Assembly: GCA_019648995.1 (NCBI GenBank)
Contig: BLXT01001969.1
Coordinates: 1,622,516-1,660,388 of the forward strand
Length of the DNA stretch: 37,873 bases
Origin: Plakobranchus ocellatus
Taxonomy: Eukaryota > Mollusca > Gastropoda > Plakobranchidae
Direction: 5' to 3'
The stretch's first letter is position 1; each line of letters begins with the position of its first letter. Below are positions 1-9,607 of this stretch, in pieces. The position numbers were made by a program, and so were the translations under genes. Under the pieces are notes generated by a model. The model searched no databases, was not told where the DNA came from, and was given only the letters and a program-made list of their open reading frames with translations.

Positions 1-81
1 GAAGAAGAAGAAGAAGAAGAAGAAGAAGAAGAAGAAGAAGAAGAAGAAGAAGAAGAAGAAGAAGAAGAAGAAGAATGATGA
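1..81. repeat. (GAA)n microsatellite at the window edge
   Basis: The first 75 bases are an uninterrupted GAA repeat, followed by a short TGATGATG run. The array is cut by the window boundary, so its full length is unknown. It lies upstream of the RhoGAP-like gene. Confidence 0.98.
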
Positions 82-1007
82 TGTTAGGAATAAATAATAA
101 GTGCCCCGATTTTAATGTTCAAATTACTGCTTTTATACCTGAAAGCTCATTTTTATGTGAAATTTAGAATTATTTCTTGGGAAAAATCCGTTTGAAGGAT
201 GTTTCGAAAAGATGTAATTCGTTTTCGGAAGTATGATTAGATTGTTCCCCTTGCATGAATTCTACATAGATCTACTTTCCATCCTCAAAATTAAATTCTT
301 CATCAGCCAAAATAACATACAATAGATCTATTGATCTATGATGGGTGAATTGATACAGCACAAATATCGACTTCCAGCTGGTTGTTGAAGCAATCCATCG
401 GCCATGGCGCTGTAAAGTGCATTATTTATTTTCATCGTTTTCCTTCAACGAGGAAAAGAGGCTGAGAAGGAGAGATCTTTGGGGGAAAAATTCACCGGTT
501 ATGGTAAAGATTAGAACACTTGGCTTAATTTAGATCTTATCTTGATCTCTGAATCGCAAACAAAGCATATCTTGTTAACATTTGGCCCATTGATCTTGAT
601 AAACATTAAGATCTAGAACTAGGCCTAGTGATAATAGGTCTCTTAAGTATTAATGAATTGAATGTGCTGTTTTAACCTGCCGATTACATTTGGTGGGATA
701 AATAAAAAGGGGCTTAGAATAGGGTTGAAGTATCCAAAGTTCAATGATAATATGACGGTTCTCTGTTGCCATGGTAACCTTAACCTATTTTCAGTGATTA
801 TCCTATGCAAAATGCATTCATTTTCTAATAGCCAGTCATTTTCCAGAATTCTTCAGATTTTCTGGAATATTCTTCAAAAGCAAAGTCAGAAGCACATTTG
901 GCAAATCAGGTTTTAAGGCCTACTACTCTTTTTCCAAGCCAGTTTTTTTTTTCTTTTTTTTGTTAACCATTATTCGCCCTGTTTCTCTGATCTTTTTTAT
1001 TGCTAAG
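82..1007. other. A/T-rich upstream or intronic stretch, no gene seen
   Basis: I see no convincing exon here. Short open frames (for example 662-916) show no family resemblance. A donor-like ATG|GTAAAG near 500 could end an unrecognised exon, but I could not join it in phase to the next candidate exon. Several AGATCT and TAGATC words occur between 260 and 620. This is either the 5' flank or an early intron of the RhoGAP-like gene. Confidence 0.4.
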
Positions 1008-1059
1008 GAAACGCAAGATGTACTTTGGTGAAGATTTGAGTAGGACAGATTTAGTTTCT
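1008..1059 (+). CDS. Tentative upstream coding exon of the RhoGAP-like gene
   Basis: A 52-base segment follows a pyrimidine-rich acceptor (TTTTTTATTGCTAAG) and ends at a strong donor (GTTTCT|GTAAGT). It is open, reading KRKMYFGEDLSRTDLVS, and ends in phase 0. That matches the phase-0 start of the next exon at 1307. The ATG at 1018 could be a start, but the acceptor in front of it makes an internal exon more likely, with the true start further upstream or outside the window. I see no clear homology in these residues; support is only splice signals and phase. Confidence 0.35.
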
Positions 1060-1306
1060 GTAAGTAATATAACTTACAAGTTTGAAGAATGTCTCAGATT
1101 CTCAAATTCGCAGTGAACTTTTCAGGAGAGGACTTAGCTTTTGTTGAACAAGTAGGTTGATGAAATTAAAGATATACTAATGTAAAGATATATTTTTGCG
1201 GATTGTTAATGTTTCAGTAACATTCCTTATAGCGAATCTGATTTTTAAAATAAATATGCAAATAACATTTTGTATTATGATGGATTATAATGCCACTTTT
1301 TCAAAG

Positions 1307-1401
1307 CTCCGAAACAAGACAGCAAGACGATCATCTGGATATCTCAGGTCTCTCCATCGCCTCCCGACCAAGTATGTCAAGGACTGTGGCTTTGTTCCTA
1401 T
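1307..1401 (+). CDS. RhoGAP-like gene, exon with pre-domain segment
   Basis: The acceptor is CACTTTTTCAAAG|CTC and the donor is CCTAT|GTAAGT. It starts in phase 0 and ends in phase 2. It encodes a basic stretch (KTARRSS) and then GYLRSLHRLPTKYVKDCGFVP, the segment that precedes helix A in ARHGAP11-type GAPs. The split codon AT|A (Ile) is completed at 1962. Confidence 0.75.
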
Positions 1402-4400
1402 GTAAGTCAAAGCCTCTTGAGCAATTGTCGCATAAGAATCAAAATCCATGGTATGCCTACGATCATTGAGAAATGTGAAAAGCGAAGATTAAGTATGCGA
1501 TACATCGATAATCTGATTTCAAAAATACGACTGCAATGATAGCAGCAATAAGATAAAGGCAAATGACAAAAAATTAATACATGTGAAATAGTGTGATGAC
1601 AGTTCGAGATTTATAAATCAATCAAATATTTCCATAAAGCTCGTTTTGTTAAACGTAAACAAATGTCACATTTTACACGCTTTTTTGTTTTATTTTGTTT
1701 TGTTTTTAAGGCTTAGGTCCTCCAAGTAGCCTTCTTTTCAGTGACGAAGACACAATTCGTAGTAATTGAGCCGACAGCTGATTTTATGAATATTTCATCA
1801 AGATTTAGCTATCTCAACTGCAACCAAACGAACTTTTATTATTACAATTCTTGAAATAATTGAAAAGAAAACAAGTTTTAGTTACTATTATAATTAGAAT
1901 GCAAGCTTTTAAAGTAAACGATTGTGTTATTTCTGAACCAGTGCGTTTCTTGTCTCTTTAGAGCACTCATTAATACTGCTGCCGTGATAGAGAAAAATAT
2001 TAGGACGAAGGAGATCTTTCAGACTCAAGGGACACCAAGCAAAGCATACGCAACTTTGGTAGGTATGGATGAGTTATCGCAAGCAATGAATTTACTTATT
2101 ATTCAGCGTTGTTTTATGAAGTGCTGGCTACTTTTGTAGAAGTCAGAGGTTCAGTTCCTGTTACTATTTATAGAAAATCATCTGAGTGATAGGAGAGTAG
2201 CCCAATGCGCGGGTTCACTTTCACGTCCTGACTAAAGCAGCGCATTGTCAGAAAATAGTTCTCAACGAGAAGTGAAAGTGTCGCTTCCAGAAAAAGAAGT
2301 GCATCAAATTCTCAAACAATCAGTTTTCGTCTTATTATAGACAGACATGATGTATTTATTGCCAAGTAGGGTTAGCTCACATTTGACAGCACTTCATAAC
2401 TGCAACATTGTTAGCAACATTGTATGGTTGTGTAATTGAATTAACGAAAATATAAGAAAGTTCCTGTGCTGCAACCACGGAAACAGCTATACATTAACTT
2501 CTGGGATCTTGAAGATGTTTGAATGGTTGAAGACCAATGTGTATTTTGCCTCATTTATATAAATGGTTTTCTCTGTCTTCAGCTTCTTTCCAAAAAAAAT
2601 ATTGAAGTAGCCTAAAGGCCAAATGTGTAAATGCATAACGTTGTGTTGTTCCACTTTGTAGGTTAAGTTAAGCTTTTGGTTTTATCTTTCTACTGTTTTA
2701 TAACTTTCAACTTATCTTGATTTATGAAAAGCTACCTCATGCACAAAAAGTGTACATGTATACATTTTTAATCCATTCTATGGTTACCTTTGCCTACTTT
2801 TCGTAATCATACTAAAATCAGTGAATTTGTATTTTAATTTGACACAGTACATTCTCATCAATTTGTGTTCGCCCACAGAATCAACTGAGGAACGGCCAGT
2901 TGTGTCGGATCAACCGTAACCTGACAGTTCACGATGCTGTGGAGACTATGAAGTTAGTTCTGATCAGTTTACCTGAGCCACTCGTACCCGAGGATGTTTG
3001 TGACGCACTAATCAAGGCATCTCAGGAAAACTCAGTCGACCAGTACGAGAAAATCTTAGCCAAGTTTCGCATGAAGTCGCCACTCAGTTTTGGAATCCTT
3101 CATTTCATGATGATTCTTTTGAAGAAGGCATGTTGCTTTTGGTAACTTTTCTTTCGTGGTACACACGAGATACTCTTAGCAACGACCGTTTTACAAAATT
3201 TCTTCTGTAAAGAAAGGTTAACGCACGGGAGACGTTTTCAAAAGCGAAAAGAAACAAAATTCTTGTAGTCTCTGTTCTAGTGATGTGCACTCCTAAGTTA
3301 TGGATATTTAAATAGATCCTAATTTTAAAAGACACTTTGGAACGAATTTCTTGATTTCGCTTATGATGTTTATCAATTCACTGTGCCACAAGCACAGTAG
3401 TGTCGTGTAGCCCATGGATTGCTGTTTAGCTCTCGCAGATTCTAATGCGGGTTAGCAAACTGTTGTGTCATCGACAACGATCTAACAAACAGATCGAAAT
3501 CATACTCATAGTGATTTACAATGAGAGAATTTGTGGTCCAGATCATACTTTGCGACTTTCACTTCCTCGATTTCCTTCCTCTTTCCAGGTCTCCCTTCAC
3601 ACAAAACAAAACCACATGGATGTTAGAAAGCTGGCGACCATTTTTGTTTTAGACATCATCAAACCTCTAAAGCTCGATGATCCAAATGATGTAGGTGATA
3701 TCAAGGTCGAAGGTATAAATAGACATAGAAATAATGAGATGGATGGATTCGAGTGGTTTGTTTATAGTCTTGGACTACCATCTTTCACCTTCAATGGTTT
3801 TTCTTTAGAAACAGGGCAAAATATTTCAAATCAGGGCACCATTAAGAAGTTTTAACTATTTGAAAGAAAGATTACAAAAATATTCGTTAAAAATGAAGCA
3901 TTGCTTTTTCAGCTTTTTTTTCCATAAGAGAACGCTGTTCTATTTGAGAAAATGCACAATTATCCACGTATTGTTTATTTACAGACGGTAAAGGTGTTGT
4001 AGTGTACAGCTAAGTCAATTGCTATGAATAAATCTAATTTTGGAGCAGCGAAGGTAGCATGGCGAACAAAGTAGAAAGCATAAAAAATATCAAAATAAAG
4101 TAATTTTTAAGGGGTCTCCTCTTTGTAGACGTTATCCGCATGCATGATGGTCTTACAATTGATCTTTCGTGATTATTTTTCGCGTAGTTCAATAGGATTG
4201 AAACAATAATTCGTCTTTCTCTCCTCCAAGGGTGAATTTCTGTCGGAGAGAATGCAGCGCTTGCCTTACCTAATTATGGTGGTGGAGAATCTCATTTTGA
4301 ATGTAAATATTTTCAAATATGCACGCAGCAAGAAAGCAGATGCTTTTGCAGGTGAGTCCTCAACGGCGCTGGTCTCCGTAAAATGTGGAAAAAAATGGTC

Positions 4401-7400
4401 AATATGTTGATGAAAAATTCTATGACCCTATGAAAAAAAATTAAAATGATTGTCTATTAAGTCACTCATTCAATCAAAATTCAGTCGCATTAACTCGGTA
4501 CTTAATGATAATTAGGCATGTGATAATGGCATCACATAATTCAGATTAAGTTGCCAGGGTTGGTCTTTTGATATGCCTTTTAGCTAAAGTAAAATAATCA
4601 TGGCCCCTATCAATTTTGAGGATAATTTTTTAGGTATTTGAAATAAAGATTCAACTATCTTTACTATTTAAATACTTTTTCTTTATTATTTTGAACTTTT
4701 GATTAGTCTAATCAATCATTTTATTGCCTATCGACCTAAATACTTTCCTGGCTCCTCGCTTAAAAATTCAAAAAAAAATATTTCATAAGTGATCGTTCAT
4801 ACAGATACCTAAAATGTCATATCGGCGACTACGATTGTTATTTCTGTAAAGGTTTGAGTTTAAATAAAAAGCATAATATGAAGAAGAAACACGGCTACGA
4901 CTATGACCCAAAAATCTGAAATTTATAAATGTTGAGGTATCGTATAATGTGTCTTGTCTTGTCACTGTACAAGAGTAACAGAAATTGAAGAGCTTAATTC
5001 AACTGTGTCGTTTTTTTTTCCTGATCTTTACCCGTGGAAAGAATTTCAGTCTTTGCCACATGCTAATTTCCAGAAGCTGAAGGTTTAAAAGTGTAGCATA
5101 CTTCAGCTTTGATGGATATCGATAAGGTGAAGAGAGTTAAACTAGAAAATGCCTCGGAAAGAATAATTTATTACTGATATTAATTGAAGAGAAAAAAAAC
5201 TAAGGCACAACCAAAATGTTCTGTTTATTTCATTTTGATTGATAATTTTTGCTCTTTTCTTTCAGGCTTAAACATAAAAGTTGATTTACCAAATTGAATT
5301 TTCGTGTAATATAAAATTCTTTATGTAGCCAAATCTAATTTCTGATGCAAAAACAGAAAAATGTTTCTTTTTTTAACATTAAAGATAAAATTCAACGTTT
5401 TGGCCCGAAAAGTATTTTTTATTTCAATTCTACATAAAGTTGTAGTGATTTTTTAAGTTCAATTCATGAAATAGTGAAGTAATTAATCTTTTTATGTACT
5501 TTTTTAAAAGAAATTATACAAAAATATTATTATCCAACTCACCAAAAGAACATTGGGTTTAATTAGGAATTTAGATAAAGGTGTCATAGATGATAGGATT
5601 AAATCCCAAAGTTTCGATGATCCGCCATTCGTTCCTTGGATGGTGGCAATATGAGCGCATTAATTAGCACAACACAACTTATCCAACAACGGCTCTGTCA
5701 TCAGTTGGTTTGTGTGTATTCTTTTATATACTCTCTCTAAAATTACACACTTCCTTTTCAAACATCACCTAAATATTTGCATGTCTCGTCAGGTGAGCCA
5801 GACCAAAGTCAGCGTCAGTGTGGGACAGCGAAAGAGGTTGTTGGGTGCAGAGATCTGGAGTTCAGTGAAAACCTTAATGACTCGAAACCCGCCAGGCGCA
5901 CAGTAAGCAGTGCAAGCTGTACTTCTCATACTCAACAATCAACGAACGTGACCCGTTCCGTAATGTGTGACCTCGTGAAGCGTCCATCACCGCCCCCTTT
6001 TTATTCTAAGGCTGGGAGATTCGTCTCAACTCAGAATGATTCTTGCTCGGCGGAAAACCTGCGTCTCACCACTAATTTTAACGAAAGATATGAAGTCCAA
6101 ACTCATCAAAGATCAAGCGTCCCCATTCATGATTTACCGTCTACTGGATTAAACTGCTCCGATTATTTAACCACAGACGAAAAAAGTCTGAACTCATTTT
6201 TTAAAATAAATCCTACGATAAGTCAGTCTGCCCAGTACTCTAGTTGCGCGTCTATATCTTCCTCCACTAGTACATTACACAATAATACGAGATGTGGCGT
6301 CCCATCCGCCTGTGTCTCAGAGCAATATTTGTCCAATGTGAATGTGATTACGCAAAGGAAATCTTTCGAGCCGTCAGTATTTGATTCAAAGGCAATTTTT
6401 AAGAATATGTCCTCGATCCAGAATGTTAAACTGTACCGATGGGCAGGAAGAGGATCGAAGTTATGTAGGAACATAAGGTCCAAAGCAAAAAGCCTTCCTG
6501 CTTTAACGAAAACACAACCAATGATAACGAGCAAGAAAAGTAGAGATGCATCCTACACCATACATGTTGAGATGAAAGGTTCATCACCTAAGAAAAAGAG
6601 ATCGCCGATTAAAAGAAAATTGAGCAGCCTCCGAGTGGGCGAGTCTAGGACTGTGAGACCAGTAGAGAGACGCCGCTGGAGCAGCACTGGAACACTTGGC
6701 AGTGGTCCAAGTGGAGGTCGCCAAGCCCCGTGGTCACGAAACCCTATAAACAAACGCAAGACTAGATGCAATTCCAGCATCAAGAAGTCGCTGGAATCAT
6801 CGGGGACTGCGGCTACTTCAGTAACTTGTTTCAGTCGAGGCTCGGACAAAATAACTTTTACGCCAAACGAAATAATTTGTCCATGGTTCGACGATGGAAC
6901 AGCCAGTGATGACTCTAGTCTCATGACACGCACCATCCGTAACCCTAGAATACTGGCCGTACCTATCAGCCCTGTAGCTTCACAGCCTGCCAAAAAACAC
7001 AACCGTCGATACCGACGTCTCCGCCGCTCTAGAGGGTCGAGTTTTCTAACTTCCGTCGATATCCAGAAATCTCCCCCGCGTCTTGCCCCAAGTCTCCCGC
7101 CCCATTTAACCTTGGTCTATTCTGGACATCAGCAGGACTCATACTCCCGGTTCACTGACCTAAATTTGCCATTAGGTTCTGCGATGAGCAGTTTTTGTGA
7201 TAACAGCCCTTGTGCGTCTGGTTCAAATAATCGTACAGGATCAGCGCTTGCCGGTAAGTTGTCTCCGTCTGAGCTGACTCACAGATTACCAATTGGCGAT
7301 GAGTCTGTGTCATCAAGGACGCTCTCAGACATCAAAGACACCCATGTGGAAAAAAGAGAGAGCTGGAGTAATTTTAAACAGCCATGCGACCAGCTGTCAG

Positions 7401-7996
7401 AGAAAGGGAATCGTATAGCCTCGCGTGAAAGTTGCAGCGAAAGTTATCATTCGCACGTAGAGAGTGATAAAATTAGTGGCGAGAAAGATACCATTTCTCA
7501 GGCCAGTGGTGAGGATTTCGCTTCAGTTTCATGTTATGATTGGCATTGTGGGGATAGCGTTGTGGCAAGGAAAGCCAGCAGCGGAAGCCTCTACAATCCT
7601 ACCAGCTTTAATCTTCCTTCACACTCGTCGTTCAAGATCACCCATGAAAAACTCCCAGAAGAAGTAGAAGAGGCTCAGTCGAGTCAAGAGCTTATATCAA
7701 TGAATTCCTGCCAGCTCTCGCCAAACATGTATAGTGAGGTGAGTTTGACCATGTCACACCTCCAGCCTGACAATTTCACACAGCGCTATCAGCAGCCTCA
7801 TTACAGGCGGATTAATCTTCATCTTCTCCGTCAGTTGCGGCTGCATGCCCATCTCATTAAGCAGCGCCAACAGACAGCGAAGCGATCTATGGACTACAGA
7901 CGCAAATATCTGTCCAGGTTGTGGTTACTGATATTCCTGTTGATCACTTGCTTTGCAGTCCTTCACTTGGCCCAAGAAGTGAAAGCTGTGAGGTAG
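1307..7996 (+). CDS. RhoGAP-domain protein, ARHGAP11A-like, with C-terminal membrane anchor (spliced)
   Basis: Six exons join in frame: 1307-1401, 1962-2058, 2879-3127, 3589-3705, 4231-4351 and 5793-7996, giving 960 codons plus TAG. The first five encode a RhoGAP-like fold. Seen in order: a lead-in LHRLPTKYVKDCGFVP, which matches the ARHGAP11-style LP..V..CG.VP pattern; helix A (VIEKNIRTKEIF); the core LISLPEPLVP; and the late helix NHMDVRKLATIF. Active RhoGAPs stimulate GTP hydrolysis on Rho-family proteins through an arginine in the IFR motif. Here that position is Gln (2020-2022), and two other contact positions also differ. Catalysis is therefore doubtful, and binding or scaffolding is more likely. 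The large last exon, as in ARHGAP11A, encodes a Ser/Arg/Lys-rich, probably disordered tail. It ends in an 18-residue hydrophobic segment (7919-7972) with seven residues after it. The 5' end is incomplete. The RhoGAP fold is fairly secure; ARHGAP11 orthology is my inference. Confidence 0.78.
1962..2058 (+). CDS. RhoGAP-like gene, exon with the arginine-finger loop
   Basis: The acceptor is TGTCTCTTTAG|AGC and the donor is ACTTTG|GTAGGT. It enters from phase 2 and leaves in phase 0. It encodes ALINTAAVIEKNIRTKEIF followed by QTQGTPSKAYATL. This aligns with the GAP block usually read as xxFLVDACxYIExxIxTEGLFRxSG. The finger arginine position holds Gln (CAG, 2020-2022), and the next conserved Ser is also changed. 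Confidence 0.82.
2879..3127 (+). CDS. RhoGAP-like gene, core exon with LPEPL motif
   Basis: The acceptor is GTTCGCCCACAG|AAT, phase 0 to phase 0, 83 codons. It contains AVETMKLVLISLPEPLVPEDV, the RhoGAP signature helix, and a later helix (SFGILHFMMILLKK) matching the usual LxxLxxFLxxV segment. The exon must end at AAG|GCATGT, a GC donor. The next GT donor, at 3142, would end in phase 2 and put the following exon in a frame that soon stops. Confidence 0.85.
3589..3705 (+). CDS. RhoGAP-like gene, exon with NxMDxxxLA helix
   Basis: The acceptor is CTTCCTCTTTCCAG|GTC and the donor is ATCAAG|GTCGAA, phase 0 to phase 0, 39 codons. It encodes VSLHTKQNHMDVRKLATIFV and then LDIIKPLKLDDPNDVGDIK. This matches the RhoGAP late motif normally read as NxMxxxNLAxxFAPNL. 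The Asn before LA is Lys here (3628-3630), and APNL is degraded to VLDI. A nearer donor at GATGTAG|GTGATA would be phase 1, which would run into a stop in the next exon. Confidence 0.8.
4231..4351 (+). CDS. RhoGAP-like gene, domain-terminal exon
   Basis: The acceptor is CTCTCCTCCAAG|GGT and the donor is TTTGCAG|GTGAGT, phase 0 to phase 1. Only one of the three frames is open. It encodes the amphipathic helix MQRLPYLIMVVENLILN and then a basic SKKADAFA segment, where RhoGAP domains have their last helix. Phase 1 agrees exactly with the start of the large last exon at 5793. Confidence 0.72.
5793..7996 (+). CDS. RhoGAP-like gene, large terminal exon with tail anchor
   Basis: This is the longest open frame in the window: 733 codons plus TAG, entered by CTCGTCAG|GTGAGCC in phase 1. 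Reading can continue upstream into the intron to 5777, but no ATG initiates it there, so I place the start at the acceptor. The product is Ser-rich with no recognised domain. It has several basic clusters: KKKRSPIKRK near 6590-6625, RRRWSSTG near 6675, and RRYRRLRRSRGSS near 7000-7040. The C terminus has a basic stretch (QLRLHAHLIKQRQQTAKRS, RRKYLSR), a hydrophobic LWLLIFLLITCFAVLHLA (7919-7972), then QEVKAVR and the stop. No signal peptide or second membrane segment is visible, the layout of a tail-anchored protein facing the cytosol. Confidence 0.9.
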
Positions 7997-8770
7997 TGCA
8001 GATGATGGCAATAAGCGTTATTGCAGTCTCAAGAAGTAGTTGTCACTTGGTTTTGATATATTCTGTACACTTATAAGCTTATTTATTACGCAAGATTGTT
8101 TGAAACTAAATTAAGCCAGTCTCGGAGCAAAAAAAAATTAAGAGTTTTTTTATTGTCTTTGTTGGGTTCATCTTAAATTTTAATATTAAAAAGAACCACC
8201 GTACCTTTGGGGGAAAAGTGCTTACGAAAAGTAAGATAGAGGTCGGCAATAACTGAATAGTTCTAATCAACCAGCCAGACTTTGTAACTATTATATATAT
8301 ATCTTTACCAGCCTCAACATGTGTCGTCTCTGTTTATAAAGTAAGCACTTTGCTCATCACAACCAATCGTGGTAAGTGCTGAATGGTATTGACATAGTGG
8401 TCGCTCAATGGGTAGGCACATCATTCTTCTGTACAAATGCTTAGTAATTAAATCAATCCTGCAAAGCCCTTTTCTAGGAGGCCTGAGATGGGGAAGGCAA
8501 CGAAAGAGGTGAGATGATAGCATACAAGAATGGGAAGGACTGAGCATGGCAAGGGGATAAAGGGCGGTGTAAGATAGAAACAGAGGGATGCGGGAAACGT
8601 CTGCGTATGTGCCTCAACGATGTCTCGGGAAGTCGAAAGAGCAATGAAGAAAGTCAAGTGGCCTAGCGTGGCACTAGAGGTGCAGACTTTACTGGTCTGT
8701 GTCAGTAATGGCTTTGAGCTTTTCAGTCATAGGTCTAGCTTAATACCGCCTATGACAAGCAGCTCTTTAA

Positions 8771-8776
8771 AATAAA
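8771..8776 (+). terminator. Candidate poly(A) signal AATAAA for the RhoGAP-like gene
   Basis: This is the first exact AATAAA that I find on the plus strand after the stop at 7996, which would give a 3' UTR of about 0.8 kb. In A/T-rich DNA the hexamer occurs often by chance. Confidence 0.3.
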
Positions 8777-9346
8777 CTTAAGTACAAAAATTACTCAATT
8801 CTAGCCGAAAGTTGAATGAAAATTTTACAAATTTAAATGAAGAACAATTCAGAGCAGCAATGTAACTCTCCAAGATCTGTAGATCCTCAGATTCACTAGC
8901 ATCGGCGGTCTAACTCTCACCTTAGCCATCTCTTCAACAATGTCTCAACAATCTTTTCTATACGCACCGCGTATAGCTTATTCAGAATACTAGATCTAGT
9001 TGTGTAATACCGCGGCCAGTAAGGTCAATATTTCACAAACTATTCATGCCACAAAAGACTAGAAGTTCCTGCTTATGCAAACAAGATAAGCTAAAAAAAA
9101 AAAAAAGACAAATACTTTCATTCATTCCCTCCCCAATATGAAAACTTCTCTTTCACAGTCCCTTCACCTTGAATTAAGTTCATTCTTTAATTCTTTTCAC
9201 TCTTTTCGACCATGTTCATGAAATAAGACTAAAAGAGCAGAAATTAACAGAAGAATTTAATCGAAAAGAGTGGATAAATAAACAGCTTACATGCATATCT
9301 AGATAATATCTATTTAAAAAGACATTGCAATTTTATATTTCGCCTC

Positions 9347-9369
9347 CCGGGAAGAATACAGTCCTAAGT
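9347..9369. repeat. Direct repeat copy 1 (GGGAAGAATACAGTC type)
   Basis: CCGGGAAGAATACAGTCCTA here recurs with few changes as GCGGGAGGAATACAGTCGTA at 9584, about 237 bases on. In both copies it is followed by GTCC/GCCC and then an A/T-rich stretch containing GATAT or TATATC. It may be a remnant of a dispersed element. Confidence 0.5.
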
Positions 9370-9583
9370 CCAAAAATTTCGATTTTGAGAATTTTATATC
9401 ACTATGATCAGCAGAGCAAGGCGCATCCTATAGTGTATATCCAAAGTGACTCACTTCAGTTGTAAAAATTTTATGTATAGGAGTTTTTAATCGCAAGTTT
9501 CAAGTGTTTACATAAATTATAATCTAGAGAGAAAATAGTCGGGACTGAGATACGCCAAACGTATAGATTTTGACTGAGCATTT

Positions 9584-9607
9584 GCGGGAGGAATACAGTC
9601 GTAAGCC
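9584..9607. repeat. Direct repeat copy 2 (GGGAGGAATACAGTC type)
   Basis: This is the partner of the copy at 9347. The two share GGGA(A/G)GAATACAGTC(C/G)TAAG. Confidence 0.5.

Noticed and set aside
2217..2280. Inverted repeat CACTTTCAC / GTGAAAGTG inside an intron
   Set aside because: A 9-base stem with a loop of about 46 bases is within chance for this window, and no other support exists.
3128..3142. Extension of the RhoGAP exon to the GT donor at 3142
   Set aside because: The added 14 bases break phase. The next exon would then read into a stop, whereas phase 0 preserves the family match VSL...NHMD.
5712..5906. Alternative plus-strand start with ATG at 5781 (MSRQVSQTK)
   Set aside because: It is in a different frame from the 733-codon exon and stops at 5906. 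The acceptor at 5792 and phase agreement with 4351 explain the sequence better.
6553..7002. 149-codon minus-strand open frame
   Set aside because: It is antisense to the large RhoGAP-gene exon, whose plus-strand frame is far longer and joins upstream exons in phase. The 6223-6534 minus frame and the 7464-7667 plus frame are shadows for the same reason.
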